A stretch of DNA of 64,000 bases from the NCBI GenBank assembly GCA_015075165.1, contig JABTUY010000010.1:43385-107384 (forward strand). Direction: 5' to 3'. The notes below the pieces were generated by a model. The model was not told where the DNA came from, made no database searches, and was given only the letters and a program-made list of their open reading frames with translations. Both the position numbers and the translations under genes were made by a program. Source of the stretch: Ideonella sp. (GTDB lineage: Bacteria; Pseudomonadota; Gammaproteobacteria; Burkholderiales; Burkholderiaceae_C). Shown here one piece after another: positions 34,847 through 43,226 of the stretch (within the stretch, counting starts at the first letter, position 1; each line of letters starts with the position of its first letter).

Positions 34847-35632
34847 TCAGAGCAGATCGCGCATGCGCGTGGCCGCCGCCTGCAGCTGCGGCAAGCGTGC
34901 GATCGCGGCGGCGAGCGACATGCGCGCGGTCGGCGCGTGCACCGCGATCGCGGCCCGCGTGGCGCCGTGCGCATCGCGCACCGGCACCGCGACGGCGATC
35001 AGGCCGGCGATGAACTCCTCATTGTCGGTCGAGTAGCCGCGCGCGGCGATCGCCTCGCACTCGGCACGCAGCGCTTCGGCCGAGGTCAGCGTCGTCGGCG
35101 TGATCGACGGCAGCTGCAGCCGCGCGATCAACTCGTCGCGTTGCGACGCGGCCATCTGCGCCAGGAACAGCTTGCCGCTGGCGGTGCAGTGCAGCGGCAC
35201 GTGCGAGCCGACCTCCAGCGTCGGCCGCAGCGGCCAGTGTGCTTCGACCCGCGCGAGGTACAGCACCTGCACGCCGTCGAGCGTCGTCAGGTTGCACGTC
35301 TCGCCGACCTCGCTCACCAGCGCCGCCAGCACGTGGTGACGCAAACCGCGCACGGTGCCGTGATTCAACGCATCGAACGCCAGCCGTCGCAACGCCGGTC
35401 CGACTTCGAACGAACGCACGTCGACGTCGCGCGCCAGATGCCCGCTGGCAAGCAGTTGGCTGCACAGCCGGTGCACGGTGGCCTTCGGCAACTCGAGCCG
35501 CGCCGACAACTCGGCCAGCGACAAGCGTCCTTCCTGCGCCACCGACGCCAGCAGACGAAGGCTGCGTTCGGCTGACGAGGAAGGCGTTATGCCTCGTTGT
35601 TCCGCGGCGAAGGGCGTTTGAGTGGTGGGCAC
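34847..35632 (-). CDS. iseR: IclR-family regulator (IseR-like)
   Basis: A 261-residue IclR regulator from GTG 35632. The ATG at 35689 would place an operator-like palindrome inside the gene, so it is not preferred. The N-terminal wHTH is AERSLRLLASVAQEGRLSLAELSARLELPKATVHRLCSQLLASGHL; the ligand-binding domain contains LHCTASGKLFLAQM and GYSTDNEEFIAGLIAVAVPVRDAHG. It is divergent from a GMC dehydrogenase and TRAP genes, the arrangement described for isethionate utilisation (IseR-IseJ-IseKLM). Confidence 0.75.
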   Translation of the reverse strand: MPTTQTPFAAEQRGITPSSSAERSLRLLASVAQEGRLSLAELSARLELPKATVHRLCSQLLASGHLARDVDVRSFEVGPALRRLAFDALNHGTVRGLRHHVLAALVSEVGETCNLTTLDGVQVLYLARVEAHWPLRPTLEVGSHVPLHCTASGKLFLAQMAASQRDELIARLQLPSITPTTLTSAEALRAECEAIAARGYSTDNEEFIAGLIAVAVPVRDAHGATRAAIAVHAPTARMSLAAAIARLPQLQAAATRMRDLL

Positions 35633-35653
35633 GGGTGGGTAATCACCAAGGAA

Positions 35654-35670
35654 CGGAACGTTGCGTTCCG
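35654..35670. promoter_or_regulatory. IclR-type operator 1
   Basis: CGGAACG-TTG-CGTTCCG, a perfect 7-bp-arm palindrome with a 3-bp centre, lies between the divergent iclR and GMC dehydrogenase genes. It is close to the iclR start, so autorepression is plausible. Confidence 0.65.
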
Positions 35671-35698
35671 GAAATTTGCCGACTAGCATATACCGATC

Positions 35699-35713
35699 GG
35701 ATCGAATCGTTCC
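35699..35713. promoter_or_regulatory. IclR-type operator 2
   Basis: GGATCG-AAT-CGTTCC matches the first palindrome (GGAACG-N3-CGTTCC) at 11 of 12 arm positions. Its centre is 44 bp away, about four helical turns, and it sits 25 bp before the dehydrogenase start codon. Confidence 0.55.
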
Positions 35714-35737
35714 ACTTTACCTGACCCACCACGACCG

Positions 35738-37396
35738 ATGGAAGAAGACTTCGACTACATCGTCGTCGGCGCCGGGTCCGCCGGCTGCGTGCTTGCTGCG
35801 CGGCTGAGCGAAGACCCGGCCACGCGGGTGCTGCTGCTGGAGGCGGGGCCGCGCGACCGTTCGCTGTGGATCCACCTGCCGATCGGCTACGGCAAGACGA
35901 TGTGGAGCCCCAAGTACAACTGGTGCTTCCACACCGACCCCGACCCGAACATGAACGGTCGGCGCATCTACTGGCCGCGCGGCAAGACGCTGGGCGGTTC
36001 GAGCTCGATCAACGGCCTGATCTACATCCGCGGTCAGCGCGAGGACTACGACCATTGGGCCGCGCTCGGCAACCGCGGCTGGGGCTACGACGACGTGCTG
36101 CCGTACTTCATCAAGTCCGAGCACAACCAGCGCGGTGCCGGCCAGTACCACGGCGGCGACGGGCCGCTGAAGGTGTCCGACATCGGCGCGAAGCACGAGC
36201 TGATCGAGGCCTTCATCGACGGCGCTCGCTCGCTCGGCGTGCCGCGCAACGACGACTTCAACGGCGCGCGCCAGGAAGGTGTGGGCTACTACCAGCTGAC
36301 GACCTGGCAGGGCTGGCGATGTAGCACCGCCAAGGGCTACCTCGACCCGGCGCGCGGCCGCCCGAACCTGCGCGTCGAGACCGGCGCACACGCCACCGGC
36401 CTGATCCTGGACGGCAGGCGCGCGATCGGTGTGCGCTACCGCCAGGCTGGCCAAGCCAGCAGCGCGCGCTGCCGCGCCGAGGTGCTGCTCGCCGCTGGTG
36501 CGATCCAGTCGCCGCAACTGCTGCAGCTGTCGGGCATCGGCCCGGCCGCGCTGTTGCAGCGCCACGGCATCCCGCTGGTGCTCGATCTGCCCGGCGTCGG
36601 AGAGAACCTGCAGGACCATCTGCAGATCCGGCTGATCTACGAGTGCAGCAAACCGATCACCACCAACGACCAGCTCAACTCGTGGTTCGGCCAGATGAAG
36701 CTCGGGCTGCAGTGGCTGGCTTTTCGCAGCGGCCCGCTCGCGGTGGGCATCAACCAGGGCGGCTGCTTCATGCGCGCGCTGCCCGACGCGGCCACACCCG
36801 ACATCCAGTTCCACGTTGCGACGCTGTCGGCCGACATGGCCGGCGGCAACGTGCATCCGTTCTCGGGGTTCACGCTGTCGGTGTGCCAGCTGCAGCCGCA
36901 GTCGCGCGGCCACATCCGCATCCGTTCGACCAACCCGTTCGAGCCGCCGGAAATGCAGCCGAACTACTTGGCCACCGAGCTCGACCGCCGCACCGCCGTG
37001 GCCGGTGCGAAAGCGGCGCGCGCGATCGCTGCGTCGGCGCCGATGCGGCCGTACGTGAAGCGCGAGGTCAAGCCGGGGCCGGAGGCCGCAGACGACGCGG
37101 CGCTGCTCGGGTACTGCCGCGACCACGGCGCGACGATCTTCCACCCGAGCGGCACCTGCAAGATGGGCAGCGACGAGCTCGCGGTGGTCGACGCGCGGCT
37201 GTGCGTGCGCGGCATCGAGGGCCTGCGCGTGGTCGACTGTTCGGTGATGCCGACGCTGGTGTCGGGCAACACCAACGCGCCGGTGGTGATGATCGCCGAG
37301 AAGGCGGTCGACATGATTCGCGACGATGCCGCCGCCGGCGGCGGGGCGATGGGCCGGGGCCGCCAACGAGCTCCGGCGTTGAAGAGCGCAACCTGA
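35738..37396 (+). CDS. iseJ: GMC oxidoreductase, probable isethionate dehydrogenase (IseJ)
   Basis: A 552-residue choline-dehydrogenase-like flavoprotein: FDYIVVGAGSAGCVLAARLSEDPATRVLLLEAG (FAD motif), GMC signature 1 PRGKTLGGSSSINGLIYIRGQREDYDHW, signature 2 GAIQSPQLLQLSGIGP, and active-site region TIFHPSGTCKMG plus SGNTNAPVVMIAEKA. With a divergent IclR gene and a downstream TRAP transporter it matches the isethionate cluster, where IseJ oxidises isethionate to sulfoacetaldehyde, which Xsc (encoded 9 kb away) would use. Choline or another alcohol remains possible. Confidence 0.78.
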   Translation: MEEDFDYIVVGAGSAGCVLAARLSEDPATRVLLLEAGPRDRSLWIHLPIGYGKTMWSPKYNWCFHTDPDPNMNGRRIYWPRGKTLGGSSSINGLIYIRGQREDYDHWAALGNRGWGYDDVLPYFIKSEHNQRGAGQYHGGDGPLKVSDIGAKHELIEAFIDGARSLGVPRNDDFNGARQEGVGYYQLTTWQGWRCSTAKGYLDPARGRPNLRVETGAHATGLILDGRRAIGVRYRQAGQASSARCRAEVLLAAGAIQSPQLLQLSGIGPAALLQRHGIPLVLDLPGVGENLQDHLQIRLIYECSKPITTNDQLNSWFGQMKLGLQWLAFRSGPLAVGINQGGCFMRALPDAATPDIQFHVATLSADMAGGNVHPFSGFTLSVCQLQPQSRGHIRIRSTNPFEPPEMQPNYLATELDRRTAVAGAKAARAIAASAPMRPYVKREVKPGPEAADDAALLGYCRDHGATIFHPSGTCKMGSDELAVVDARLCVRGIEGLRVVDCSVMPTLVSGNTNAPVVMIAEKAVDMIRDDAAAGGGAMGRGRQRAPALKSAT

Positions 37397-37409
37397 GAGG
37401 AGACTCGCT

Positions 37410-38525
37410 ATGACCCGAGTGACGAGACGGCTGGCCCTGGGCGCCGGCGCGAGTGCGTTGACCGCGGCCGCCGCGCTGGCGCCGGCGCGCGCGCAGGGCG
37501 TGACGCGGCTGAAGATCCAGACCGCGGTGCCGAGTTCGAGCATCTACTTCGATCTGTTGAAGCGCTTCGCCGATCGCGTCGACAAGATGTCCAACGGGCG
37601 GCTGAAGATGGAAATGCTGCCCGACGGCGCGGTGGTCAACGCGTTCGACATTCTCGACGCGGTCGACAAGGGCGTGATCGACGGCGGCTACGCGTGGACG
37701 CACTACTGGTCGGGCAAGAACACGGCTTCTGCGCTGTTGTCGAACCCGTCGGCCGGCGCCGGCACCGGCATGGACCAGCTGTCGCATCTGGCCTGGCTGT
37801 TCCAGGGCGGCGGCTACGCGCTGTACCGCAAGCTGTATGCCGAGGCGTTGAAGGTCAACGTCGAGCCGATCTACGTCCAGCCGATGGGACCCGACCCGCT
37901 GGGCTGGTTCAAGCACCCGATTGCGTCGCTCGAGGACTTCAAGAAGCTCAAGTACCGCAGCCCGCCGGGGCTGGTGAGCGAGATCTTCAAGGAGATGGGG
38001 ATCAACGCGGTGGCGATGCCAGGTGCCGAGATCGTGCCCGCCGCGCAGCGCGGCGTCATCGACGCCGCCGAATGGATCGGCCCGGCCGATGATCTGGCGC
38101 TGGGTTTCCACACGGTGTTCAAGCACTACTACCTGCAGGGGCTGCACCAGTCCACCGACGTCGGCGAGGTGCTGCTGAACAAGACGGCGTGGAACAAGCT
38201 GCCGGCCGACCTGAAGGCGGTGGTCGAGACCGCGGCGATGGCGTCGATGACCGACACCTACACCTACAACGTCTACCGCAACGCCGCGGCGGTGCAGAAG
38301 ATGAAGACCGAATTCAAGGTCACGGTGCACGACACGCCGAAGGACATCTTCCCGGCGTTCATCAAGGCGGCCAACACGATCTTCGACCGCGAGGCCGGCA
38401 AGAATCCGCTGTTCAAGGAGGTGCTGGAGTCGCAGCGCGCGTTCGCCAAGACCGTGGTGCCGTACTGGACCAAGATCAGCGGGCTGTACTACAACCTCGG
38501 CGCCGCATCGCCGTACGCGGGCTAG
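37410..38525 (+). CDS. iseK: TRAP transporter substrate-binding protein, DctP/TakP-like (IseK-like)
   Basis: A 371-residue periplasmic protein with a twin-arginine-like leader MTRVTRRLALGAGASALTAAAALAPARAQG. The body includes LKIQTAVPSSSIYFDLLKRFADRVDKMSNGRLKMEMLPDGAVV, LKYRSPPGLVSEIFKEMGINAVAMPGAEIVPAAQRGVIDAAEWIGPADD, of the mannitol/chloroaromatic-type TRAP receptors. GAGAGGAG precedes the start. It follows the GMC gene by 13 bp. Substrate assignment as isethionate is contextual. Confidence 0.82.
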   Translation: MTRVTRRLALGAGASALTAAAALAPARAQGVTRLKIQTAVPSSSIYFDLLKRFADRVDKMSNGRLKMEMLPDGAVVNAFDILDAVDKGVIDGGYAWTHYWSGKNTASALLSNPSAGAGTGMDQLSHLAWLFQGGGYALYRKLYAEALKVNVEPIYVQPMGPDPLGWFKHPIASLEDFKKLKYRSPPGLVSEIFKEMGINAVAMPGAEIVPAAQRGVIDAAEWIGPADDLALGFHTVFKHYYLQGLHQSTDVGEVLLNKTAWNKLPADLKAVVETAAMASMTDTYTYNVYRNAAAVQKMKTEFKVTVHDTPKDIFPAFIKAANTIFDREAGKNPLFKEVLESQRAFAKTVVPYWTKISGLYYNLGAASPYAG

Positions 38526-38598
38526 AGACGCCGCTCGTCGCCGGCGCGGCGCCCGTGGCGCTGCGCCGGCATGGTTCTCAACCGCGGGAGGAGGTTCG

Positions 38599-39156
38599 AT
38601 GAGCGTTGCCGATTCCGGCCTCGCGCGCATCGCGCGGCGGCTCGACACGATCGCCATCTGGTCCGGTCGCAGCGCGTGCTGGCTGCTGCTGCCGATGGTG
38701 CTCGGCCTGAGCTACGAGGTCGTTGCGCGCTACCTGTTCAACGCGCCGACGATCTGGGCCTACGACCTGACGTTCATGCTGTACGGCAGCTTCTTCCTGC
38801 TCGGCGCGGCCTTCACGCTGCAGCGCAAGGGCCACGTGCGCACCGACTCGCTGTACGCCGACTGGTCACCGCGCGCGCAGGCGGCGGTCGATCTGGTCTG
38901 CTACTTCGTGATCTTCCTGCCGTTCGTCGGCGTGCTCGTGTTCGTCGGCTGGGGCTACTTCATCAAGGCCTACACCACCGGTGAGACCTTCGTCACCAGC
39001 GCCTGGCAGCCGCTCACCTGGCCGCTGAAGCTGGCGTTGCCGCTCGGCGGCGCACTGCTGCTGGTGCAAGGCGCGAGCGAAGTGCTGAAGTGCCTGCACA
39101 CGATCCGCACCGGCGACTGGCCCGATCGCCGTCACCACAGCGGGGTACAAGCGTGA
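38599..39156 (+). CDS. iseL: TRAP transporter small permease, DctQ family (IseL-like)
   Basis: A 185-residue membrane protein with four TM helices and the DctQ-type APTIWAYDLTFMLYGSFFLLGAAFTLQRKGHVRTD segment. GGGAGGAGG lies 6 bp before ATG 38599. Part of the operon from the GMC dehydrogenase to the large permease. Length typical. Confidence 0.85.
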   Translation: MSVADSGLARIARRLDTIAIWSGRSACWLLLPMVLGLSYEVVARYLFNAPTIWAYDLTFMLYGSFFLLGAAFTLQRKGHVRTDSLYADWSPRAQAAVDLVCYFVIFLPFVGVLVFVGWGYFIKAYTTGETFVTSAWQPLTWPLKLALPLGGALLLVQGASEVLKCLHTIRTGDWPDRRHHSGVQA

Positions 39157-39178
39157 GCGAAGCGCCGAAGGTTGCCCG

Positions 39179-40495
39179 ATGAGCAACGAGATTCTCGGCA
39201 TCGTCGCGCTGCTGGTGCTGTTCGCGGTGATCTTCGTCGGCTTTCCGATCGCGTTCACGCTCGGCGCGGTGTCGCTCGCCACCGGCTTCATCGCCCTCGG
39301 ACCGGTGGTGTTCGACCTCGCGGTGCTGCAGACCTTCTCGGTGATGCGCGACATCGTGCTGGCGTCGATCCCGTTCTTCCTGTTCATGGGCTTCCTGCTC
39401 GAGCAGTCGGGGCTGGTCGAGCGGCTGTTCCACGGCATCCAGCAACTGCTGGCCGGCGTGCGCGGTTCGCTGTACCTCGCGGTGCTGATCACGGCGACGA
39501 TCTTTGCCGCCGCCACCGGCATCGTCGGCTCGGCGGTCACGCTGCTGGGCGTGATGGCCGGCCAGCCGATGATCAAGAGCGGCTACGACACCAAGCTGAG
39601 CGCCGGCGCGATTGCCGCCGGCGGCACGCTCGGCATCCTGATCCCACCGTCGGTGATGCTGATCGTGATGGGGCCGGTGGTCGGCGTGCCGGCCACCGAC
39701 CTGTTTGCCGCCGCGGTGATCCCGGGGCTGCTGCTGTCGGCGATCTTCACCATCTGGTGCCTGGTGCGCTGCTGGATCAACCCGTCGCTCGGCCCGCCGC
39801 TCGACCCGGCGCTGCGGCCCGCGTCGCTCGGGCCCGTGCTGCGCGATCTGGCGCTGGGCGTCGCACCGGTGGTGCTGGTGATCCTGGCGACGCTGGGCGT
39901 GATCCTGGCCGGCATCGCGACACCCACCGATGCTGGTGCGGTGGGATGCTTTGCCACCTTCTTGCTCACGGTGGGTTCGGGACGCATGAGTTGGCTGCAC
40001 ATCAAACGTGCCGCCTGGCAGACGATCGAGGTGTCGAGCATGATCTTGCTGCTCATCGTGGCATCGAACTTGTTCGGCGCCGTGTTCGCGCGGCTCGGCA
40101 GCCCGGAGTATCTGGCGCAGATGCTGGTCAGCCTGTCGCTGCCGCCGACGCTGATGCTGCTGCTGATCCTGGGTTTGATCTTCGTGCTCGGCTGGCCGCT
40201 GGAGTGGGTGCCGATCGTGCTGATCGTGCTGCCGATCGTGCTGCCGATCGTGCAGGCGGCCAACATCGACCTGATCTGGTTCTGCGCGCTGGTGGCGGTG
40301 ACGTTGCAGACGGCGTGGCTGTCACCGCCGGTGGCGCTGTCGGCGTACTTCCTCAAGGGCGTCGTGCCGCAGTGGGAACTGAAGCAGATCTACGCCGGCA
40401 TGGTTCAGTTCATGATGCTGCAGCTGCTCGGCGTGGGGCTGCTGCTGCTGTTCCCGAAGCTGGCGACTTGGCTGCCGAGCGTGACCGGGGGTTGA
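39179..40495 (+). CDS. iseM: TRAP transporter large permease, DctM family (IseM-like)
   Basis: A 438-residue polytopic protein: VLFAVIFVGFPIAFTLGAVSLATGFIALGP, ATGIVGSAVTLLGVMAGQPMIKSGYDTKLSAGAIAAGGTLGILIPPSVMLIVMGPVVGV, and C-terminal QTAWLSPPVALSAYFLKGVVP. This is the cluster that usually accompanies DctP proteins of the TakP type. Last gene of the unit; a VapBC pair lies convergent behind it. Confidence 0.87.
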   Translation: MSNEILGIVALLVLFAVIFVGFPIAFTLGAVSLATGFIALGPVVFDLAVLQTFSVMRDIVLASIPFFLFMGFLLEQSGLVERLFHGIQQLLAGVRGSLYLAVLITATIFAAATGIVGSAVTLLGVMAGQPMIKSGYDTKLSAGAIAAGGTLGILIPPSVMLIVMGPVVGVPATDLFAAAVIPGLLLSAIFTIWCLVRCWINPSLGPPLDPALRPASLGPVLRDLALGVAPVVLVILATLGVILAGIATPTDAGAVGCFATFLLTVGSGRMSWLHIKRAAWQTIEVSSMILLLIVASNLFGAVFARLGSPEYLAQMLVSLSLPPTLMLLLILGLIFVLGWPLEWVPIVLIVLPIVLPIVQAANIDLIWFCALVAVTLQTAWLSPPVALSAYFLKGVVPQWELKQIYAGMVQFMMLQLLGVGLLLLFPKLATWLPSVTGG

Positions 40496-40560
40496 GGCTT
40501 CGGCTACGCCTGCAGCCGTCGACCGCGATGCGCGGAAGACCCGAACGCCGCCATGCCCGT

Positions 40561-40992
40561 TCATAGAAGCTCCAGCGCCGCTTTGCCGGCTGGCACAACC
40601 TCGGTGGCCAGACGTTGGTCCAACGTAGCCAGGCGGCCCCCGTTGGCGTGCGCCACTGCCAAGAGGTAGCTGTCCGTGACGCGCGCATGGCTGGAAAGCA
40701 GGTGCGCTGCGAAGAACGTCTTGTCCGAGATGCTCACGCTGTCTGGCCAGAACACGTGCCCGGGCAGCGCGCGGATGGCGTTCAGCGACTGAAGCACAAC
40801 GCTGGGAGGCCCGGGGGAGTTGGGGTACCTGGGATGACCCACGATTCGCACCAGCCCGTTCTCGGTGATGGGACAGGTGGCGAAGCCCTTGCGCCCAACT
40901 CTCGAGAACCAAGCATGCGCCTGCTCATGCTGAACGTGTGACGGGTCGATGAGTGCGATCAGGACGTTGACATCGAGCAGGTACGTTGTCAC
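40561..40992 (-). CDS. vapC: PIN-domain toxin, VapC family
   Basis: A 143-residue PIN ribonuclease from GTG 40992. Acidic active-site set: TTYLLDVNVLIALID, CPITENGLVRIVG, RVTDSYLLAVAHANGGRLATLD. The start codon overlaps the antitoxin stop (GTGA), typical of VapBC coupling. VapC toxins cleave tRNA or rRNA when freed from VapB. Intact by motif content. Confidence 0.9.
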   Translation of the reverse strand: MTTYLLDVNVLIALIDPSHVQHEQAHAWFSRVGRKGFATCPITENGLVRIVGHPRYPNSPGPPSVVLQSLNAIRALPGHVFWPDSVSISDKTFFAAHLLSSHARVTDSYLLAVAHANGGRLATLDQRLATEVVPAGKAALELL

Positions 40993-41216
40993 GGCTGCTC
41001 GTCGCGAAGCTGATTGACGAGTTCCATGGTGACTGGGGTCGGGCCCCGGCGCAGCAGGGGAATGCCGTTGCGCTCGGACTTGCCGCTGCGCGAGCCCCGA
41101 GCAAGCCCGTGGCGAGCCAGCGAGGAGATGACCTCGCCGACGGATTTGTTCTCGCGCGCGGCCAGGTGCTTGGCTGCGGCCAGGACGTCGTCGTCGATGG
41201 CGAGGGTGGTCCGCAT
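40989..41216 (-). CDS. vapB: ribbon-helix-helix antitoxin, VapB family
   Basis: A 75-residue protein from ATG 41216 (AGGAG upstream; ATG 41246 would include the operator). MRTTLAIDDDVLAAAKHLAARENKSVGEVISSLARHGL is an RHH DNA-binding region; the C-terminus (IPLLRRGPTPVTMELVNQLRDEQ) would wrap the toxin. A palindrome and a TATGAT -10-like box lie just upstream. Confidence 0.88.
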   Translation of the reverse strand: MRTTLAIDDDVLAAAKHLAARENKSVGEVISSLARHGLARGSRSGKSERNGIPLLRRGPTPVTMELVNQLRDEQP

Positions 41217-41230
41217 GTCGAGCTCCTGAC

Positions 41231-41245
41231 TGATGCTTAGCATCA
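41231..41245. promoter_or_regulatory. vapBC operator palindrome
   Basis: TGATGC-TTA-GCATCA, a perfect 6-bp-arm dyad 15-30 bp before vapB. Further GATGCATGATGT-type half-sites lie just upstream, and on the minus strand TATGAT (41249-41244) could be the -10 box overlapped by the dyad. Fits VapBC autorepression. Confidence 0.55.
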
Positions 41246-41332
41246 TACATCATGCATCACAGGCAGCAGGGGGTGAACGCTGCCGACGAAGTTCTCGAGC
41301 TTGATGCCGCGGCGCGAGCCGGCGTCACCGCC

Positions 41333-43213
41333 TCATCGCCGCCGATGCCCGGCGATGACGTCGAGCACCTCCTGGAACACGCGGTTGCCCGGCGGCGCCG
41401 ACAGGTCGAGCGCCTGGCTGCGGCTGTAGTACGGGCTCAGGTCGAGGCCGACGCCGATGCCGCCGATCTCGACCGCACCCGACTGCTCGTGGCGCTGCAC
41501 CACCTGGCGCAGATGATGGTCGAGGTAGTGCAGGTCGTTGGCGAGGTGGGTCGCGGCGTCCATCGGGCTGCCGTCGGAGACCACCAGCAACAGCCGCCGC
41601 TGCTCGTCGCGGCCGGCCATCCGCGCCACCGCCCAGTCGACCGCCTCGCCATCGATGCCTTCGCGGAACAGGTCGGCCTTCAGCAGCGCGGCCACGCTGC
41701 GCCGCGCGCGCCGCCACGGCGTCGCGAAGTCCTTGAACACGAGGTGGCTGACTTCGTTCAGCCGCCCGGGAAACGCCGGCCGGCCGGCGCGCTGCCAGTC
41801 GCGCAGCGCGCGGCCGCCGTTCCACGCGCCGGTGGTGAAGCCGAGCACTTCGCTGGCCACGCCGGCGAGCTCGAGCGCGCGCACGAACACGTCGACGATC
41901 ATCGCCACCGCCTCGACGTGAGCCTTCATCGACCCCGAGCAGTCGATCAGGAACGTGACCACGCAGTCGGCCAGCGGTTCGATGCGTTCGCTGCGAAACA
42001 GCCGCCGTTCGGTCGGCGACGCGATCAATTGCGCCAGCCGGCGGCCGTCGATGCGGCCGTCTTCCTGCGCGCCGTCCCAGCCGTCGGGCTGCGGTGTGGC
42101 CAGCAGCGTCTTCAGCTGGCGCGCCAGCCGGCCGACGTTGACGCCTTGCGCGGCGATGCGCGCGTCGAGCCGGTCGCGGTATTCGGCCAGCAGCGCCGCG
42201 CGCACCAGCGACGCCGCAGCGACCTCGCGGTCGTAGGCGCGCGTGAACACGCGATACCCATCGCTCGCCTCGGTGAGCACGCGGCTGGTGCCCGACGCCG
42301 CCTGCGCGATGCCGCCGCCCGGCTCGGCGTCGAACGCCATCAGCCGCGCGAGTGCGCTGCGGTCATCGGCGTCGTCGCCGTCACACCGCTCGTCGCCGCG
42401 CTCGTCGTCGCGGCTGGCCACCAACTCGGCGACGCCGCGCGCGATCGCCAGCGCGTGCCCAGCGTAGGCGCTCTGGTCGTGGCGCGTGCGGCGCAGCGCG
42501 GCGAAGTCGTGGCTCATCGCGCGGATCAGCACGCCGCGAGTCGACTCGATCAGGTCGGCCGTGTGCTCGGGCATCGGCTCGGCGCTGACCCGGGTGCGGC
42601 CCAGCTGCGCCAGCGTGAACAGCACGATGCCGCGCGCGCTTTCGGTCAGGCCCGAGTCGACGTACGCCTGCGACCAGCGCTCGAAGCGGTGCGCCAGGTT
42701 GCGCTTGACACCCGGCATCGCGTCGGGCGCGAGCGACTCGGCGCGCAGCTGCTCGAGCAGCTCGAACACCAGCCGTTCAACCGGATCGGCCGGCGCCAGC
42801 TGGCGGTGCAGTTCGAGGTCGGAATGAACGAGGCGCAGCGCGATGCCGTCGGCCGCACCGCGAAACGAGCCGAAGTCGTCGGCTTCGAGCGAGGGGTGCA
42901 GGTGCGGCGCGAACAGCGGCAGCGCGCGCCCACCGCGGTGCAGCCGGCGGGCGCGAAAGTGCAGGTCGGCCTCGCCGGCCAGCGCGCGGATCGCCGCCGC
43001 GCACAGCTCCTCGACCCTCTGCTGCTGGCGAACGCGAGTCGTGACGACCCCTCGTCCGACGGGTACGTCGGCCTGTTCCCCGGTGGGAGCGAACGGCGCG
43101 GCTCCGAGCCGGCCTGCGCCGGCTTGGACGCCGTGAGCGCCGGCCGCGTCTCGCGGCTGGCCGGGGCCGGCTTGGGAGCGGCCCGGCGCTCGGCCCGCCT
43201 GCGCTTCGCTCAC
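41333..43213 (-). CDS. CobT-like VWA-domain protein
   Basis: A 626-residue protein of the cobaltochelatase CobT family. A C-terminal von Willebrand A domain carries the MIDAS motif FLIDCSGSMKAHVEAVAMIVDV and LLLVVSDGSPMDAATHLAND, ending with PPGNRVFQEVLDVIAGH. The middle has an acidic run (DDERGDERCDGDDADD). CobT works with AAA+ CobS and CobN to insert cobalt. No cobN or cobalamin gene is present here. The N-terminal ~20 residues are encoded in a dispersed repeat and may not be native; GTG 43213 is nevertheless the only evident start. Confidence 0.82.
   Translation of the reverse strand: MSEAQAGRAPGRSQAGPGQPRDAAGAHGVQAGAGRLGAAPFAPTGEQADVPVGRGVVTTRVRQQQRVEELCAAAIRALAGEADLHFRARRLHRGGRALPLFAPHLHPSLEADDFGSFRGAADGIALRLVHSDLELHRQLAPADPVERLVFELLEQLRAESLAPDAMPGVKRNLAHRFERWSQAYVDSGLTESARGIVLFTLAQLGRTRVSAEPMPEHTADLIESTRGVLIRAMSHDFAALRRTRHDQSAYAGHALAIARGVAELVASRDDERGDERCDGDDADDRSALARLMAFDAEPGGGIAQAASGTSRVLTEASDGYRVFTRAYDREVAAASLVRAALLAEYRDRLDARIAAQGVNVGRLARQLKTLLATPQPDGWDGAQEDGRIDGRRLAQLIASPTERRLFRSERIEPLADCVVTFLIDCSGSMKAHVEAVAMIVDVFVRALELAGVASEVLGFTTGAWNGGRALRDWQRAGRPAFPGRLNEVSHLVFKDFATPWRRARRSVAALLKADLFREGIDGEAVDWAVARMAGRDEQRRLLLVVSDGSPMDAATHLANDLHYLDHHLRQVVQRHEQSGAVEIGGIGVGLDLSPYYSRSQALDLSAPPGNRVFQEVLDVIAGHRRR
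43164..43198 (-). repeat. 35-bp repeat, copy A (within the cobT-like 5' end)
   Basis: This 35-bp sequence is the exact reverse complement of 47262-47296 in the pta-soeA spacer. It contains GGCTTGGGAGCGGCCCGGCG. Two copies 4 kb apart suggest a dispersed REP-like element. Confidence 0.7.
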
Positions 43214-43226
43214 AGTCTTGGCGGCG

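Noticed and set aside
35632..35689. Extended N-terminus of the IclR regulator from ATG 35689
   Set aside because: It would contain the perfect operator palindrome and has no ribosome site; GTG 35632 gives the usual family length.
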